A stretch of 64,000 nucleotides of DNA from Polytrichum commune (taxonomy: Eukaryota; Streptophyta; Polytrichopsida; Polytrichales; Polytrichaceae). Positions 36,060-45,964 of this stretch are shown here, piece after piece (position 1 is the first letter of the stretch; every line of letters begins with the position of its first letter). The notes under the pieces are model-generated. The model did not search any database. It saw nothing but the letters and a program-made list of their open reading frames with translations, and had not been told where the DNA came from. A program made the translations under genes and the position numbers. Location: contig OX485806.1 of NCBI GenBank assembly GCA_950295325.1, positions 51,891,169 through 51,955,168 on the forward strand, given 5' to 3'.

Positions 36060-37556
36060 ACGGAAAATGGATCCGTGTTTCCATATTTCCGTAGAATATT
36101 GGGCTCCCACATCCCCCTCTCACCTTCCTCCCCCCTTCCCATTACACCCCCCTAGCCTAAGTACAAGGCCCCCCCCCCTTTACCTAAGGCCTCCCCTCCC
36201 CTCCCCTGCTGCAGCAGCTGCTGTGGGGGGGCGGGGGGTTGTTTTTTTTTTTTCAATAAAGAGAGAGAAAAGAGTTTACTGTAGTTCTTAATATTACATT
36301 TTTTTATTTGTATTTCTACAAAATACAAGAACCTTACTTTTTGTATTTTTGAATACCAAAAAAAAACAAATCAAGTGTAAACTACAATACAAACTCCTTG
36401 GGTCAAAGAGATATATATCTTGATGGAGACATGCTCCATGGGTGTTGGGGGTATTCAAAATTTCAAGAGTGTGAAATTCTTGGATTTATGAATAACAAAC
36501 TTCGGCGAACATATTGAGAGCACCTTCTTGAGTTCCTTGGGCATTGTGCAAAATTTGGTACCAAATCGTTTTGGTTGGGAGGGGTGGAGCATTGCGAGAG
36601 AAGTTCGCGGGAGCACCTAGCAACACGTAGAGGGCGCGGGATTGTGGCGAATTCGCAATTGGCTTCTTCTTCTTCCACATTGACTTGGTAGAGCTACTGG
36701 GAATATGAGGGATTTTCATTTTCTTTTGCTTAAATTAGGGGCAAGACATGGGTATTGGGTTTATTTGGGGATAGGTGTAGGATTTATTTTGGATTAAATT
36801 TATTAGATTATTGTCGGGATTTATTTGGGGATAGATCTATTAGATTGGTTGGGATAGGTTTATAGATTGTTGAGGGATTGCCTAGGGGTGGAGCGTGGCA
36901 TATGGAATCACCATTTGACTTAACAAGATAATTGTTAAGAGCGAATTGTGTTAAGAAACACGGATTCCATGGACTTCATAGAAGAGAGGATTTTATGTTG
37001 TAGTACTAGATGAGAGATGTGCTTATGCAATTTATTTATTTTAAGCAACATGGGCTCTTCATTTTGACCACCAACTGCAGGCGGGTGCCGGTTGGTCGCG
37101 GTTGCTTTCAATTTTTGTTTAAGTGTTGTGTTGGGGAAGAGGATCCAGTGTTGTTATTGCATTGTTCCTTGTATTTTGTTGTGGTACCTTCCCCTGTGGT
37201 GGGCTAGTTATGCTGGATTGTTCCAGCACTACCCCATTTTGTGTTGTTCTAGATTGTAATAGGGTATTGTGGGGGTGAGGTCGGAGTAATGACCGACGAG
37301 ACCCTTGTGTGTGCACCAAGTGGGCGGTGTTTGTTTTTCCTTATGGTGAGGTTGGGTTGATGACCAACAGATTATAAGTTTGGTGGTGTTTGCAGGTGCA
37401 GGTTGCCTTTCACCTATCAACCCTTTACCTTTACACCACATTAGTTTAGGTTGTTGGCTCCGGGACCGAACCCATTGCGGGTTTATGGTTACAACGCGAA
37501 ACCAACATTATCGTTCTCCATCTCCAACATCATCGTAAGGTCGATCCTCGGACCTT
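36060..37556. other. Low-complexity stretch and leader of the Gypsy element
   Basis: 36,100-36,250 is pyrimidine-rich and ends in a GC palindrome (CTGCTGCAGCAGCTGCTG), then G-runs, then a T-run. From about 36,300 no gene is seen. A TGGCTCCGGGACCGAACC at about 37,457 could be a tRNA-type primer binding site of the retrotransposon, since its complement ends in CCA and contains a T-arm-like GGTTCGG. No copy of the 3' LTR lies upstream of it, so the 5' LTR is missing or unrecognisable. Confidence 0.4.
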
Positions 37557-38920
37557 TTGGACACTAAACCAGTAGTAGCACCCGACGAGGCTTTTCAACC
37601 TACTTCGGCGTGGGGGACTGCCACTCGGTCTCACGTCCTTTGGGTGGGATCCTTCGATGAGATGGAGGAGGAGACGCGAGGCGGCATCCGAGACCGATTT
37701 TCTGGTCAAGCGGGGACCATTTCCCTGCAAGATTGGAAAATTCGGTTCGGATATGGATGAGGGAGAAGCGTCAATGGAATACCAATTTCAACGACTAGTA
37801 TGTATTCGAGCTTCTACCTCAACATTTGGAGCACGAAGCTCTTCAGACCTATGAGCAGTGGACGGAGGCCCATTGGATGGAGTTGCGCCAGATTGAACGG
37901 TACTGGGAGACTCGAGTTGAGTTGGTATCCGCATTGAAGGAAGGCGCAACTTCCAGTTTGATGGCTGTTCCTCAGGTGAAGACGGAGGTGCCAGAGGGAG
38001 TATATGTGGTAGATGTGGAGGGAGTTTTTTCTGTTGATCCCACAGCTCAAGGTCATGCTCCCGCAGCGGCGAGTACATCGAGCCCAGTTCTTCCACTATC
38101 TCGTTATGCCCAGGCTACCTAGGCGGCTTTAGCCTCTTTAGGGGCTCCGCCCGATTTTGAGCCATTGTCGGCATTTGAGCTCCATCTACAGGAGGAATAT
38201 GGAGGTTTCCGTCGAGACCAGATGCAGCGGATACATGATTTCAGACAGGAGAAGGACGATACACCTTGTACCATGTATACGAGGTTGGCAAGGTTTGCCA
38301 GGGAATCTGGAGGTGTGTTCGCGGAAAGTCAGTTGGTGAAGGTGTTTTTGTCAAAGATTGACAAACGCCTCCTTGACTTGGCGCTGCCCAGGATCATCAT
38401 GGAGTTTGGTGGTCGGGCAACACTCGCAGAGGCATTCGCCGTGGTGGAGCAGTGTGATCGTGCATTGTATCAGTATGATGCCACTGATTTGGTGTCCGTG
38501 CTAGTAGATTCTAGCAAATCCCGCAAAGTTCCGGTTGCAGCTGCTGGATTGGCGGAGGCAGAGGTGGACAAGACCATGTATTGTTGGTCTTGTGGGCAGG
38601 CCGGCCACGCTAAGAAGGATTGTCCTTCGAAGCAAAAACCAGCCCAGATCGTAGGTAATCTAAAGCGGAAACCATTTGTTCCCGCTAAGGATTCGACGAA
38701 GGGCACGGGTAAACATTTACCTAAGTAGTTGAAGTGTTCCCATTGTGGGCGGAACAATCACGCGGTGGAGAACTGCTTTGCTCTCCATCCTGAGAAACGT
38801 CCTTCTTCCGACCGGGAGAAGACGTTGGAGGCGAAGATTGGAGCCATGGAGGAGAGGTTCAAAAGCTTGGCGTCATCCGGCCAAATCTTGGCCTCACCAT
38901 CTTCCTTTGGAGCTCGCTAG
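37557..38920 (+). pseudogene. Gag with two CCHC zinc knuckles
   Basis: The structural protein of the Gypsy element. The N-terminal part (about 37,557-37,757) is in a different phase from the rest, indicating an indel. From about 37,757 one phase runs to TAG at 38,918, with in-frame TAG codons at 37,796, 38,120 and 38,726. The capsid-like region (about 38,165-38,560) contains FELHLQEEYGGFRRDQ and FLSKIDKRLLDLALP. Knuckle 1 is CWSCGQAGHAKKDC (about 38,581-38,622) and knuckle 2 is CSHCGRNNHAVENC (about 38,735-38,776), both of the retroviral C-x2-C-x4-H-x4-C type. The pol frame overlaps the gag end in the +1 phase, so gag and pol are joined by a frameshift or were separated by a mutation. Confidence 0.88.
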
Positions 38921-41393
38921 TTCTTCCACTCCGGATTATTATATGTTCGAAGCCTCGGGCGAGGTGGTGAGTTCCATAGCCGTGACACGTGCTCAAACCA
39001 TGTCACAAGCCATACTTTCGACCACATGTGAGTATGTGGCAAGCTTGCGAGCTCAAGACAATGCGCCCGCGGACCAAATTGGTCAAGCACGACTACCATT
39101 ATCTTTTGGATTGGCCGATGCCGTCCCATCCGTCAGTGGTCGTCATCCGCACGATGAGGTTTCCAATTCAACGACCGACGTGGCTCATATGTTGGCATCC
39201 AAGGTGTTGCACACACCTTTGTTTACGGCAATGGAGTGGTTGTCGCCAAAATTCCAACCTACTAAGGTGATTCACTTAGCGGGTAGGATTTTGGAAGGGA
39301 AGGCATCCTTACCTTCTCTGACCGTGGCTCAAGCCACTACGGACATCCCTGCTTCTGAAGATCTCGAGGAAGTGGCCAAACGGCGAGCGAAACTTGCCGC
39401 AAAGACCATTGCGTCTTTTGACACACACACCTTAGATGACAGGGCACCGACCACGTCTTATGATTCACCAGTATCCGCGAGAACAACTTATCTGTCTGAT
39501 GTCGCTGCTAGATCTGTCCGCGAGCGCCGTGGCATTCGATCCGGTGTTGTGCGTATGGTGAATGATAGCGACATTTTAGTGGTTAGTCGCACTGGGAGAA
39601 ATGCTACTCGGGTTGCTCCCCGTTGTGTGATGATGGATTCAGGGGCACAACCAGTTATGATCGGCAAGAGGCTTGCCCAAGAATTGGGGTTGGCGGCCGA
39701 GGATTTGGTTCCCTGTCCATTCACCATTGTCACATCCATTGGTCACATGGAGCGGGCCACGGGTTATACTCGCGAGCCATTACAACTTAGCTTCCGAGTG
39801 AAGCCTGAAGATCCACCCGCACCTCTTCTTCTTAGGTGTGCGGTGACGGATGCGACCAACTATGACATTTTAGTTGGTCAGCAAGCACTTTATCCTTTTG
39901 GTTTTGGTTTGGACAATTGGACAGAGGAGGCATGGATCCGACCAGGTTGGTCGGCTGGGGATGGCTGCAGGGAACTTATTCCTGTGGCTTTCACGGCGGC
40001 CACGACCATAGCACCATTATCCATGGTTTTTGGATGTGGTACTATTGTGGACACATTGCCTTATGGTTCCGCATTGTTGGAAGAGTCATTGGCATTCATG
40101 GGGAGTACAAACAATCCATGGGAGATGGCACCTAAGGGTGCATTAATGCGCCATCCTAAGGACCCCCTTCCTCCTTGGCGTGATTCCGCCGAGCTATTTC
40201 GGAGGTGTGAGAATATTGATCACTCTCTCACTCCTAGGACACCAGTCATACCGGATGCCCTCTCGGCATTGGCATATCCCATTTTATGGCAGCCGCCAGA
40301 CACGGGGATTACCTTGGTCGAACTGTTTAGGGGCATCGGCACGGGTTTAATGGCCGTATTGGAGGCTGGTCTCACGGTGAGACGGTATGTCTATGTGGAC
40401 AACTCTCAAGTGTCCACCCGTGTGGCTCGTCACCATCTTCACCAATTGATGGTATTGTACCCCCAGCAGTTACCTCCAACTGCCATTCGTGGGTGTTTTT
40501 CACGTCTCCCTCATGATGTCACACTCATTAGTGACGCCGACTCACGACACTTGGGTCCGGTGGATATGATAATTGCGGGATGGCCATGCCAAGGCCATTC
40601 ACGTGCTAGAGCCGGCCGAGGTCTAGAGGATCCCAGGTCTAGTCTATTTTGGGACCTCATCCGCCTCGTGCAGTGGTGGTTTTCCCACCAACATACCCCT
40701 CCAGGGTATATCTTCGAGAATGTACCATTGTTGGGAGACTCTCAAAATAAGGTGTTGGAAGGCGATCATTATGTTCGTCAACACCTTGGAGATCTCATTT
40801 TTGTAGATGCCGCGAGCATTGGTTCTTATGCCCACCGGCCTCAGTGGATCTGGACCAACCTCGCACCGTCATCTACTTTAGCTGCAGCATTTTCTGCATT
40901 GCCTCCACCTTTGGATCAGAAGGTGGATGACATTTTGGATCCAAACCGGACCTCTTTGCCGGTTGTTCGAGATGATTTATCCCCGTTGGCATTGGTCAAC
41001 AAAGTGGGGACACCACGGAGGGTCTTTCCCACCTTTATGACGTTTTCACAGTCATTCGCCTTCCGCGATCGAGGGCTGGGTATGGTGTGGGAAGCTAACA
41101 CCCAAATCCTCACCGAACCCTTGGCTGATGAACGAGAGCGTGCCATGGGCTTCCAGACTGGTACCACCGCAGCTCCTGGCCTTTCTGAGGGCCAACGATG
41201 CTTCGTATTGGGTCAAGCCATGGATCTCCATACCATGGTGTGGACTGTTAGTTTATGCTTTGCATTGCAACGGCATCATGGTGACCAGTTATTGTCTCTG
41301 GGGGCAAAGGATTCTGGTCAGGGGGCACAACGGTCCACATCCATGGAGGAGGGAATTGATGTCAGGGTTGGAGAAGCTGAACGAATCTTTTGA
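38745..41393 (+). CDS. Pol part 1: aspartic protease fused to a C5-cytosine DNA methyltransferase
   Basis: An 882-codon open frame; the first ~55 codons overlap gag and are probably not translated. The retropepsin-like site is MMDSGAQPVMIG, with the aspartate near residue 298. The methyltransferase follows at about residues 520-850 in the normal motif order: motif I ELFRGIGTG (526-534), motif IV GWPCQGHS with catalytic Cys at 615, motif VI ENV (658-660), motif VIII-like YAHRPQWIWTN (R698), motif IX ERERAMGF (796-803) and motif X near FVLGQAMD. The motif VIII wording, Arg followed by WxWTN, recalls DNMT3-type enzymes rather than DRM, whose motifs are permuted. It transfers methyl to cytosine C5 in DNA; sequence preference is unknown. 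No stop interrupts it. A TGA at 41,391 separates it from RT, but the phase continues. This domain is intact where gag, integrase and PHD are broken. Confidence 0.92.
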   Translation: MGGTITRWRTALLSILRNVLLPTGRRRWRRRLEPWRRGSKAWRHPAKSWPHHLPLELASSSTPDYYMFEASGEVVSSIAVTRAQTMSQAILSTTCEYVASLRAQDNAPADQIGQARLPLSFGLADAVPSVSGRHPHDEVSNSTTDVAHMLASKVLHTPLFTAMEWLSPKFQPTKVIHLAGRILEGKASLPSLTVAQATTDIPASEDLEEVAKRRAKLAAKTIASFDTHTLDDRAPTTSYDSPVSARTTYLSDVAARSVRERRGIRSGVVRMVNDSDILVVSRTGRNATRVAPRCVMMDSGAQPVMIGKRLAQELGLAAEDLVPCPFTIVTSIGHMERATGYTREPLQLSFRVKPEDPPAPLLLRCAVTDATNYDILVGQQALYPFGFGLDNWTEEAWIRPGWSAGDGCRELIPVAFTAATTIAPLSMVFGCGTIVDTLPYGSALLEESLAFMGSTNNPWEMAPKGALMRHPKDPLPPWRDSAELFRRCENIDHSLTPRTPVIPDALSALAYPILWQPPDTGITLVELFRGIGTGLMAVLEAGLTVRRYVYVDNSQVSTRVARHHLHQLMVLYPQQLPPTAIRGCFSRLPHDVTLISDADSRHLGPVDMIIAGWPCQGHSRARAGRGLEDPRSSLFWDLIRLVQWWFSHQHTPPGYIFENVPLLGDSQNKVLEGDHYVRQHLGDLIFVDAASIGSYAHRPQWIWTNLAPSSTLAAAFSALPPPLDQKVDDILDPNRTSLPVVRDDLSPLALVNKVGTPRRVFPTFMTFSQSFAFRDRGLGMVWEANTQILTEPLADERERAMGFQTGTTAAPGLSEGQRCFVLGQAMDLHTMVWTVSLCFALQRHHGDQLLSLGAKDSGQGAQRSTSMEEGIDVRVGEAERIF

Positions 41394-44233
41394 TTCGAGA
41401 AGCAGGTAATGGAGGAGCTCCGAGCTCAACAAGTTTATACTGCTTTGGTTTCTTCACCTCCAGTGGTGGCTTCATCATCATATATTGGTGGTGATGAAGA
41501 GGGGATGGACTTTATTGCTAGCACGGAGGTTGGGGGCATGGTTAATGCCCCCTCCTCCCATTAGCAGTTAGAGTCCATGCCAGCACCAGGTGGCTCTCTT
41601 CTAGTGGAAAGGGAGACCACAGAGTTTGATGATTGGCCATTGGAATTAGGCCCTCATCTCACTAGTGCTGAGGCACAGAAAATACGAGCATTTATTCGCT
41701 CGTACCGTAGGTGTTTTGCTTTTAGCCTTCAGGGTCTTGAAGGTTATGAAGGAAAATCCATCCACATTCAGTTGGAGGACGACCATCCCATTTTTCGGAG
41801 ATCTTATAGACTTAGTGTTTCCGAGCGGATTGGCGTTTAGGCCCGTTGTCGAGAGCTCTTGGCAGCAAAACTAATCGAACTTTCCAACGGGGAGTATGAT
41901 TGTGCTACGGTGATGCCATCGAAGAAGGATATCTTTGGCAATTTGACGGAGAACAGGATGTGCGGGGATTACTGTCCAGTTAATCGGAAGACCAAGTTGG
42001 ATCGGTATCCCATGCCAATCCCCGAGGAGTTGTTCGATGCCATTGGATTTTCTCGAGTCTTTAGCACCCTAGACTTGAGATCTGGCTATCACCAGCTCCC
42101 ATTACTTGCGGAAGATCGAGTGAAAACCGCATTTTGGGGAGTTGATCAAGATGGGAAATATCAACTTTATCATTGGAAGTTTCTTCCATTTGGCTTGAAG
42201 AATGCACCCGCTGAGTTTCAGCGGGTGATGGATCAAGTTCTCTTTGGCTTGCCCTTTGCTCGGTGTTACATAGACGATGTGATCATCTTCAGCACAACAC
42301 CACAGGAGCATATGAGGCATCTGCAAGCCATTTTTGAACGGTTGCAGCGGTGGGGATTGCGCTTGCACCACGACAAATGCAAGTTTTTCCATGACCGGCT
42401 GGCATATCTAGGGCATATGATTGTTCCAGGAGGTCTTGGGGTACAACAAGCTAAGGTGGATGCCTTGCAGAAGATTCCGGCACCGGTTGATGTGCCGAGA
42501 CTTTGTGCTTTCTTGGGCTTGGCGAATTACTATCAGCGATTCGTCAAGAACTTTAGCTTGATCGCCAAGCCTCTCACCATTCCCATGAGCAAGGACCAAC
42601 TGTGGACTTGGGGTCGTGAACAACAACAGGCGTTTGAGACATTGAAGCAGAAACTAAGTACGGCTCCAGTGCTTCGACGTCCAGATGTCTCCAGATCTTT
42701 CCAGTTGCATACAGATTGGAGTTCATTGGGTTTGGGAGCAGTTCTCACTCAGAAGGATGATTTTAGTCGGGAGTATGTTGTTGCTTACGCTTCGCGAAGC
42801 AATAACACGGCGGAGGCTAATTATTCATCCTACGAGGGAGAAGCATTGGCAGCGGTATGGGCTATTGCCCATTTTCGGCCGTATCTTTATGGTCAGCACT
42901 TTACTTTAGTGACTGACCATCAGCCGTTACGGTGGCTCATGGAATCGGATAAGCTTACTGGCAAACTTGCCATGTGGGTTTTGTTGCTCCAAGAGTATGA
43001 CTTTGAGGTGGTACACCGTGCTGGAATTACCAACCTGGATGCAGATGGACTCTCACGCAATCCAAGTCCTTCGGATGAGGACTTGACTGGGGCCAGGTGG
43101 CATGGAGATTGTGATCGAGAGGCAGTTCCAGGTTGGCACGCGGCTGCTTACCTTACTTTATTTTTTGGTGCATCTGTTGAGATTCCGATACAGGGCTCGG
43201 ATGATGAGATTGATCGGCCTCAAGCTATTGCGGATATATGGGAGGAACTTTCCGTATTGCATAAGCTTCAACAGGGTACCTTTCCTTTGTCTATTTCGGC
43301 AATGAAAAGGGATAGGATTGGACATCGAATAACAAGGTTCCGTTGGGAGAACGGTTTGTTATTTCGATTGTGGCCGGATGGGACAAGGCGTATTGTTCCT
43401 AGGCCGGATCAGAGGGCCTCTTTGGTGCGACGAGTGCACGAGGAACTTGGCCATTTTGGCATACGCAGGACACATTCGATGTTGCATGGCCAATATTGGT
43501 GGACTGACATGTATCATCATGTGGCTGTTTATGTCGGGAGGTGTGAAGTTTGTGACCGGGTCAGGTCTAGCTTTAACACCTTGTCACCTCAGTTACAGCC
43601 CTTACCTATCATGGGATTGGGCTACCGTTGGTCACTGGACTTTGTAGGGCCGTTGGTTGTTACATCACGTGGCGCAAAGTACGTGTTGGTGATGGTGGAG
43701 CATTTTAGCAAGTGGATTGAGCTTGTTGCTCTACCCCAAAACTCTGCAGAGTTGGCCGCGGCCGCCTTTTTGGATCGTGTGTTGGCACGTGTTGGAGCAC
43801 CGGCTGAGGTGTTGACGGACCAAGGGAAGAAATTCCTTGGTGTTTTTGAGGAATTGTGCACTAAGGCGCTCATAGATCACCGCACTACCTCTCGGGATCA
43901 TCCGGAGGCAGATGGCTTGGCTGAACGGGTTGTTCAGACAACCAAGCAAGGCTTGAGGAAGTATGGATTACTTCGGGGAAGCCACCGGAATTGGGACCTT
44001 ATGTTGCCTTGGATTGCTATGGGCTATCGATTTAGTAGGCAGGCCTCTTTGGCATCCTATAGCCTGTATCAGTTATTGTATGGACGTGCGCCTATTCTCC
44101 CGAGCTCTATTCGGAAAAAGTTAACTCCTGTTGTGGACTTGGATGACCCAAACATTTGGGCAGAGTGTTTGCAGGAGCGGGCTCAATTCTTCCAGAGGGC
44201 CATGCCTATGGCCATGGAGAATTTGTCCATTGC
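41394..44233 (+). pseudogene. Pol part 2: reverse transcriptase, RNase H and integrase
   Basis: Same phase as the methyltransferase frame, with TAG codons at 41,562 and 41,838, then open from 41,859. Residue numbers count from 41,859. RT: FSTLDLRSGYHQL, LPFGLKNAPAEFQRVMD and the YIDD active site (137-140). RNase H: LHTDWSSLGLGAV, YEGEALAAVW, LVTDHQPLRWL and DADGLS. Integrase: an HHCC zinc finger (HEELGHFG ... CEVC), then the catalytic triad D594 (LDFVG), D654 (LTDQG) and E689 (LAERV), spaced 59 and 34 as in DD35E enzymes. The frame is cut after 44,233 by a solo LTR and resumes at 45,205. It would copy the element RNA and insert the DNA, but this copy cannot act as it stands. Confidence 0.95.
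44229..44233. repeat. 5-bp target-site duplication, left
   Basis: ATTGC, repeated at 45,200-45,204 after the inserted solo LTR. Confidence 0.92.
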
Positions 44234-45199
44234 TGTCGCGCACCTCTCCATGAGGAGTGGCCGAAACACCATGGGCACAAGGGGGACCCCGGAGTGACAC
44301 CCGGGACTTGTGGCGCCGTTGGTGAGAGGGCCCAAGTGATCCTAGTGTGGGTGAGGGCCCCGGGCGTTGGGAACGCCTCCCACCCACGAAGACTAGGAGG
44401 CACAAGGGTAAGGCCATGAGTTATGCGTAGCTCATGGCGTGATGATTCTAGAATGCTCAAGAATCGGAGGTGTGAGCTAGGAGTTATGGCCATTTGAGTG
44501 GGGCGCTGTCCCGGGACAGCGCCCTGGTACAGCAGTGCCTGGGAGTGATTCCCGGGACTGCCAAGGTTCAAACAGGCATAACTTCCTCAAGACTTGCCCG
44601 AATGGGGCAAATGAGGAGTCCATCCGCATCTACGTGAAGCGTAGATGAGGATGGAGTGGTTGGTTGTTGGAATCAGACATCATACAAGGAAGTTATGATG
44701 GTCTGAAGCTGATGGGGGCTTCTAGGCCCAGCGGCTAAGGGAAAGTGTCCGCTTGGCCCCAACTCTTGGTGGAGAGACAAGAGGTTGGTTGACGGTGGGG
44801 TAGGGGCCCCGCGTAGAATCCTAGAGGCTTATATGGGTGAGGTGGTGTGGCCTCACCCACCCGAGGCCGAACGGCACGGCCTCCATGGGCATTGGCCCAT
44901 TGTGAGGCCATAGTTGCCTAGTATGGTTCGGGTTGTTGTAGTGTTGCCCCGGCAACGCGATGATCAACATAGGATTGGACTTCCATGGATGGAAGTCCAC
45001 ATTGGGGAAATGGGTTACCGATTAAGGGGTGAGTCCCGAAAGCAAAGTAGGAGGGTTGGTTCCCTCCTATGAACTATTGGTCCGGGGTAAAAGGAGCTAT
45101 CCATTAGCATGGCGGAATGCTAAGGGTTAGCCACTCGTAACCTTTGCTAGAATTCAAAATAACCAAGATGGTCAAGGGGGGCTAGCAAGGGTTGCGACA
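44234..45199 (+). mobile_element. Solo LTR, family B copy 2 (966 bp), inside the integrase frame
   Basis: It begins TGTCGCGCACC and ends GGGTTGCGACA, with TGTCGC/GCGACA termini, and ATTGC flanks it on both sides. Removing one duplication and the insertion leaves the integrase C-terminal frame in phase, so the insertion is later than the Gypsy element. It is the same family as 7,374-8,339. The open frames within it (for example 44,156-44,419) repeat in both copies but have no recognised motif. Confidence 0.93.
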
Positions 45200-45204
45200 A
45201 TTGC

Positions 45205-45660
45205 TCAGCACCGTGACACATTGCGTTATGCACGCATTCGCAGTGGTGCTTACCGACCTCAGTTGCGGAGATTCCGGCAAGGGGATTATGTTTATCTCCA
45301 ACGTGAGGCGCCTACGACATTGGATGTCAGGGCGGGGCGCACTATCCTTCGGGTGAAGGAGGTGTTGCCGAGTGGTTTGTTGTTGTTGGAAAGCAAGGAT
45401 GGCAGGGAATGTCGCGAGCATTCCAAAAACTGTGTCCAATATCATCTACCTATTGAGGGTACAGTTCATCCTGAAGTGGCCGTCGTGCTAGAGGGTCTTC
45501 CATGTTTTGTGTGTGGAGAGAAGAAATGAGCGGCTATTATGCTCTTGTGTGATCAGTGTCAACGTGGTTGGCGCATGGCATGCTTGAGGCCACCCTTGAC
45601 TTCTCTACCATCTGGACAGTGGAGTTGTCCTCGCTGTCGAGGATCTTCGGTACTTGGTGC
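45205..45660 (+). pseudogene. Integrase C-terminus and PHD finger
   Basis: The frame resumes with a basic segment (RYARIRSGAYRPQLRRFR) and DYVYLQREAP, the SH3-like integrase tail that binds DNA. A C4HC3 PHD finger follows at 45,503-45,639: CFVC, LLCDQC, GWRMAC and SCPRC. Two lesions hit it: TGA at 45,527-45,529, where the remnant at the left end of the window has Gly, and Arg in place of the zinc-ligating His (GWRMAC here, GWHMAC there). PHD fingers read histone H3 tails, so in the intact element it could steer integration, as chromodomains do in other Gypsy elements. Confidence 0.88.
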
Positions 45661-45964
45661 TCCCACCAATCGTACTTAATGATCATGTGTGGTTTTCATC
45701 ATCTTATGCCTGCCCAAATGGAAGATGAGGAGTTATGGCTTAGAAACGCAATCGGCATGAGGCGGTGAAATTAATTCTGTGGAATCTGATGGCCAACCAT
45801 CAGAGGCGATTAAGGATGGGGCTCACATTACACCCAGCCTACAGTTCCTTAGGATGACGTTTGCCACGCTAGTTGCTTGCGGAGCAATCCGTCATTATCC
45901 ATACCCTTGGATTGGCATTGGTCCTAGCTGTTTGGTGGGACTCCATAGTTAGCTAAGGGGGGCA
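45661..45964 (+). other. 3' untranslated part with polypurine tract
   Basis: A short coding-like tail after the PHD finger has stops. AGCTAAGGGGGGCA at 45,951-45,964 is the polypurine tract that primes plus-strand synthesis; it lies directly before the LTR, and the same tract is seen at 196-210 on minus. Confidence 0.65.
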
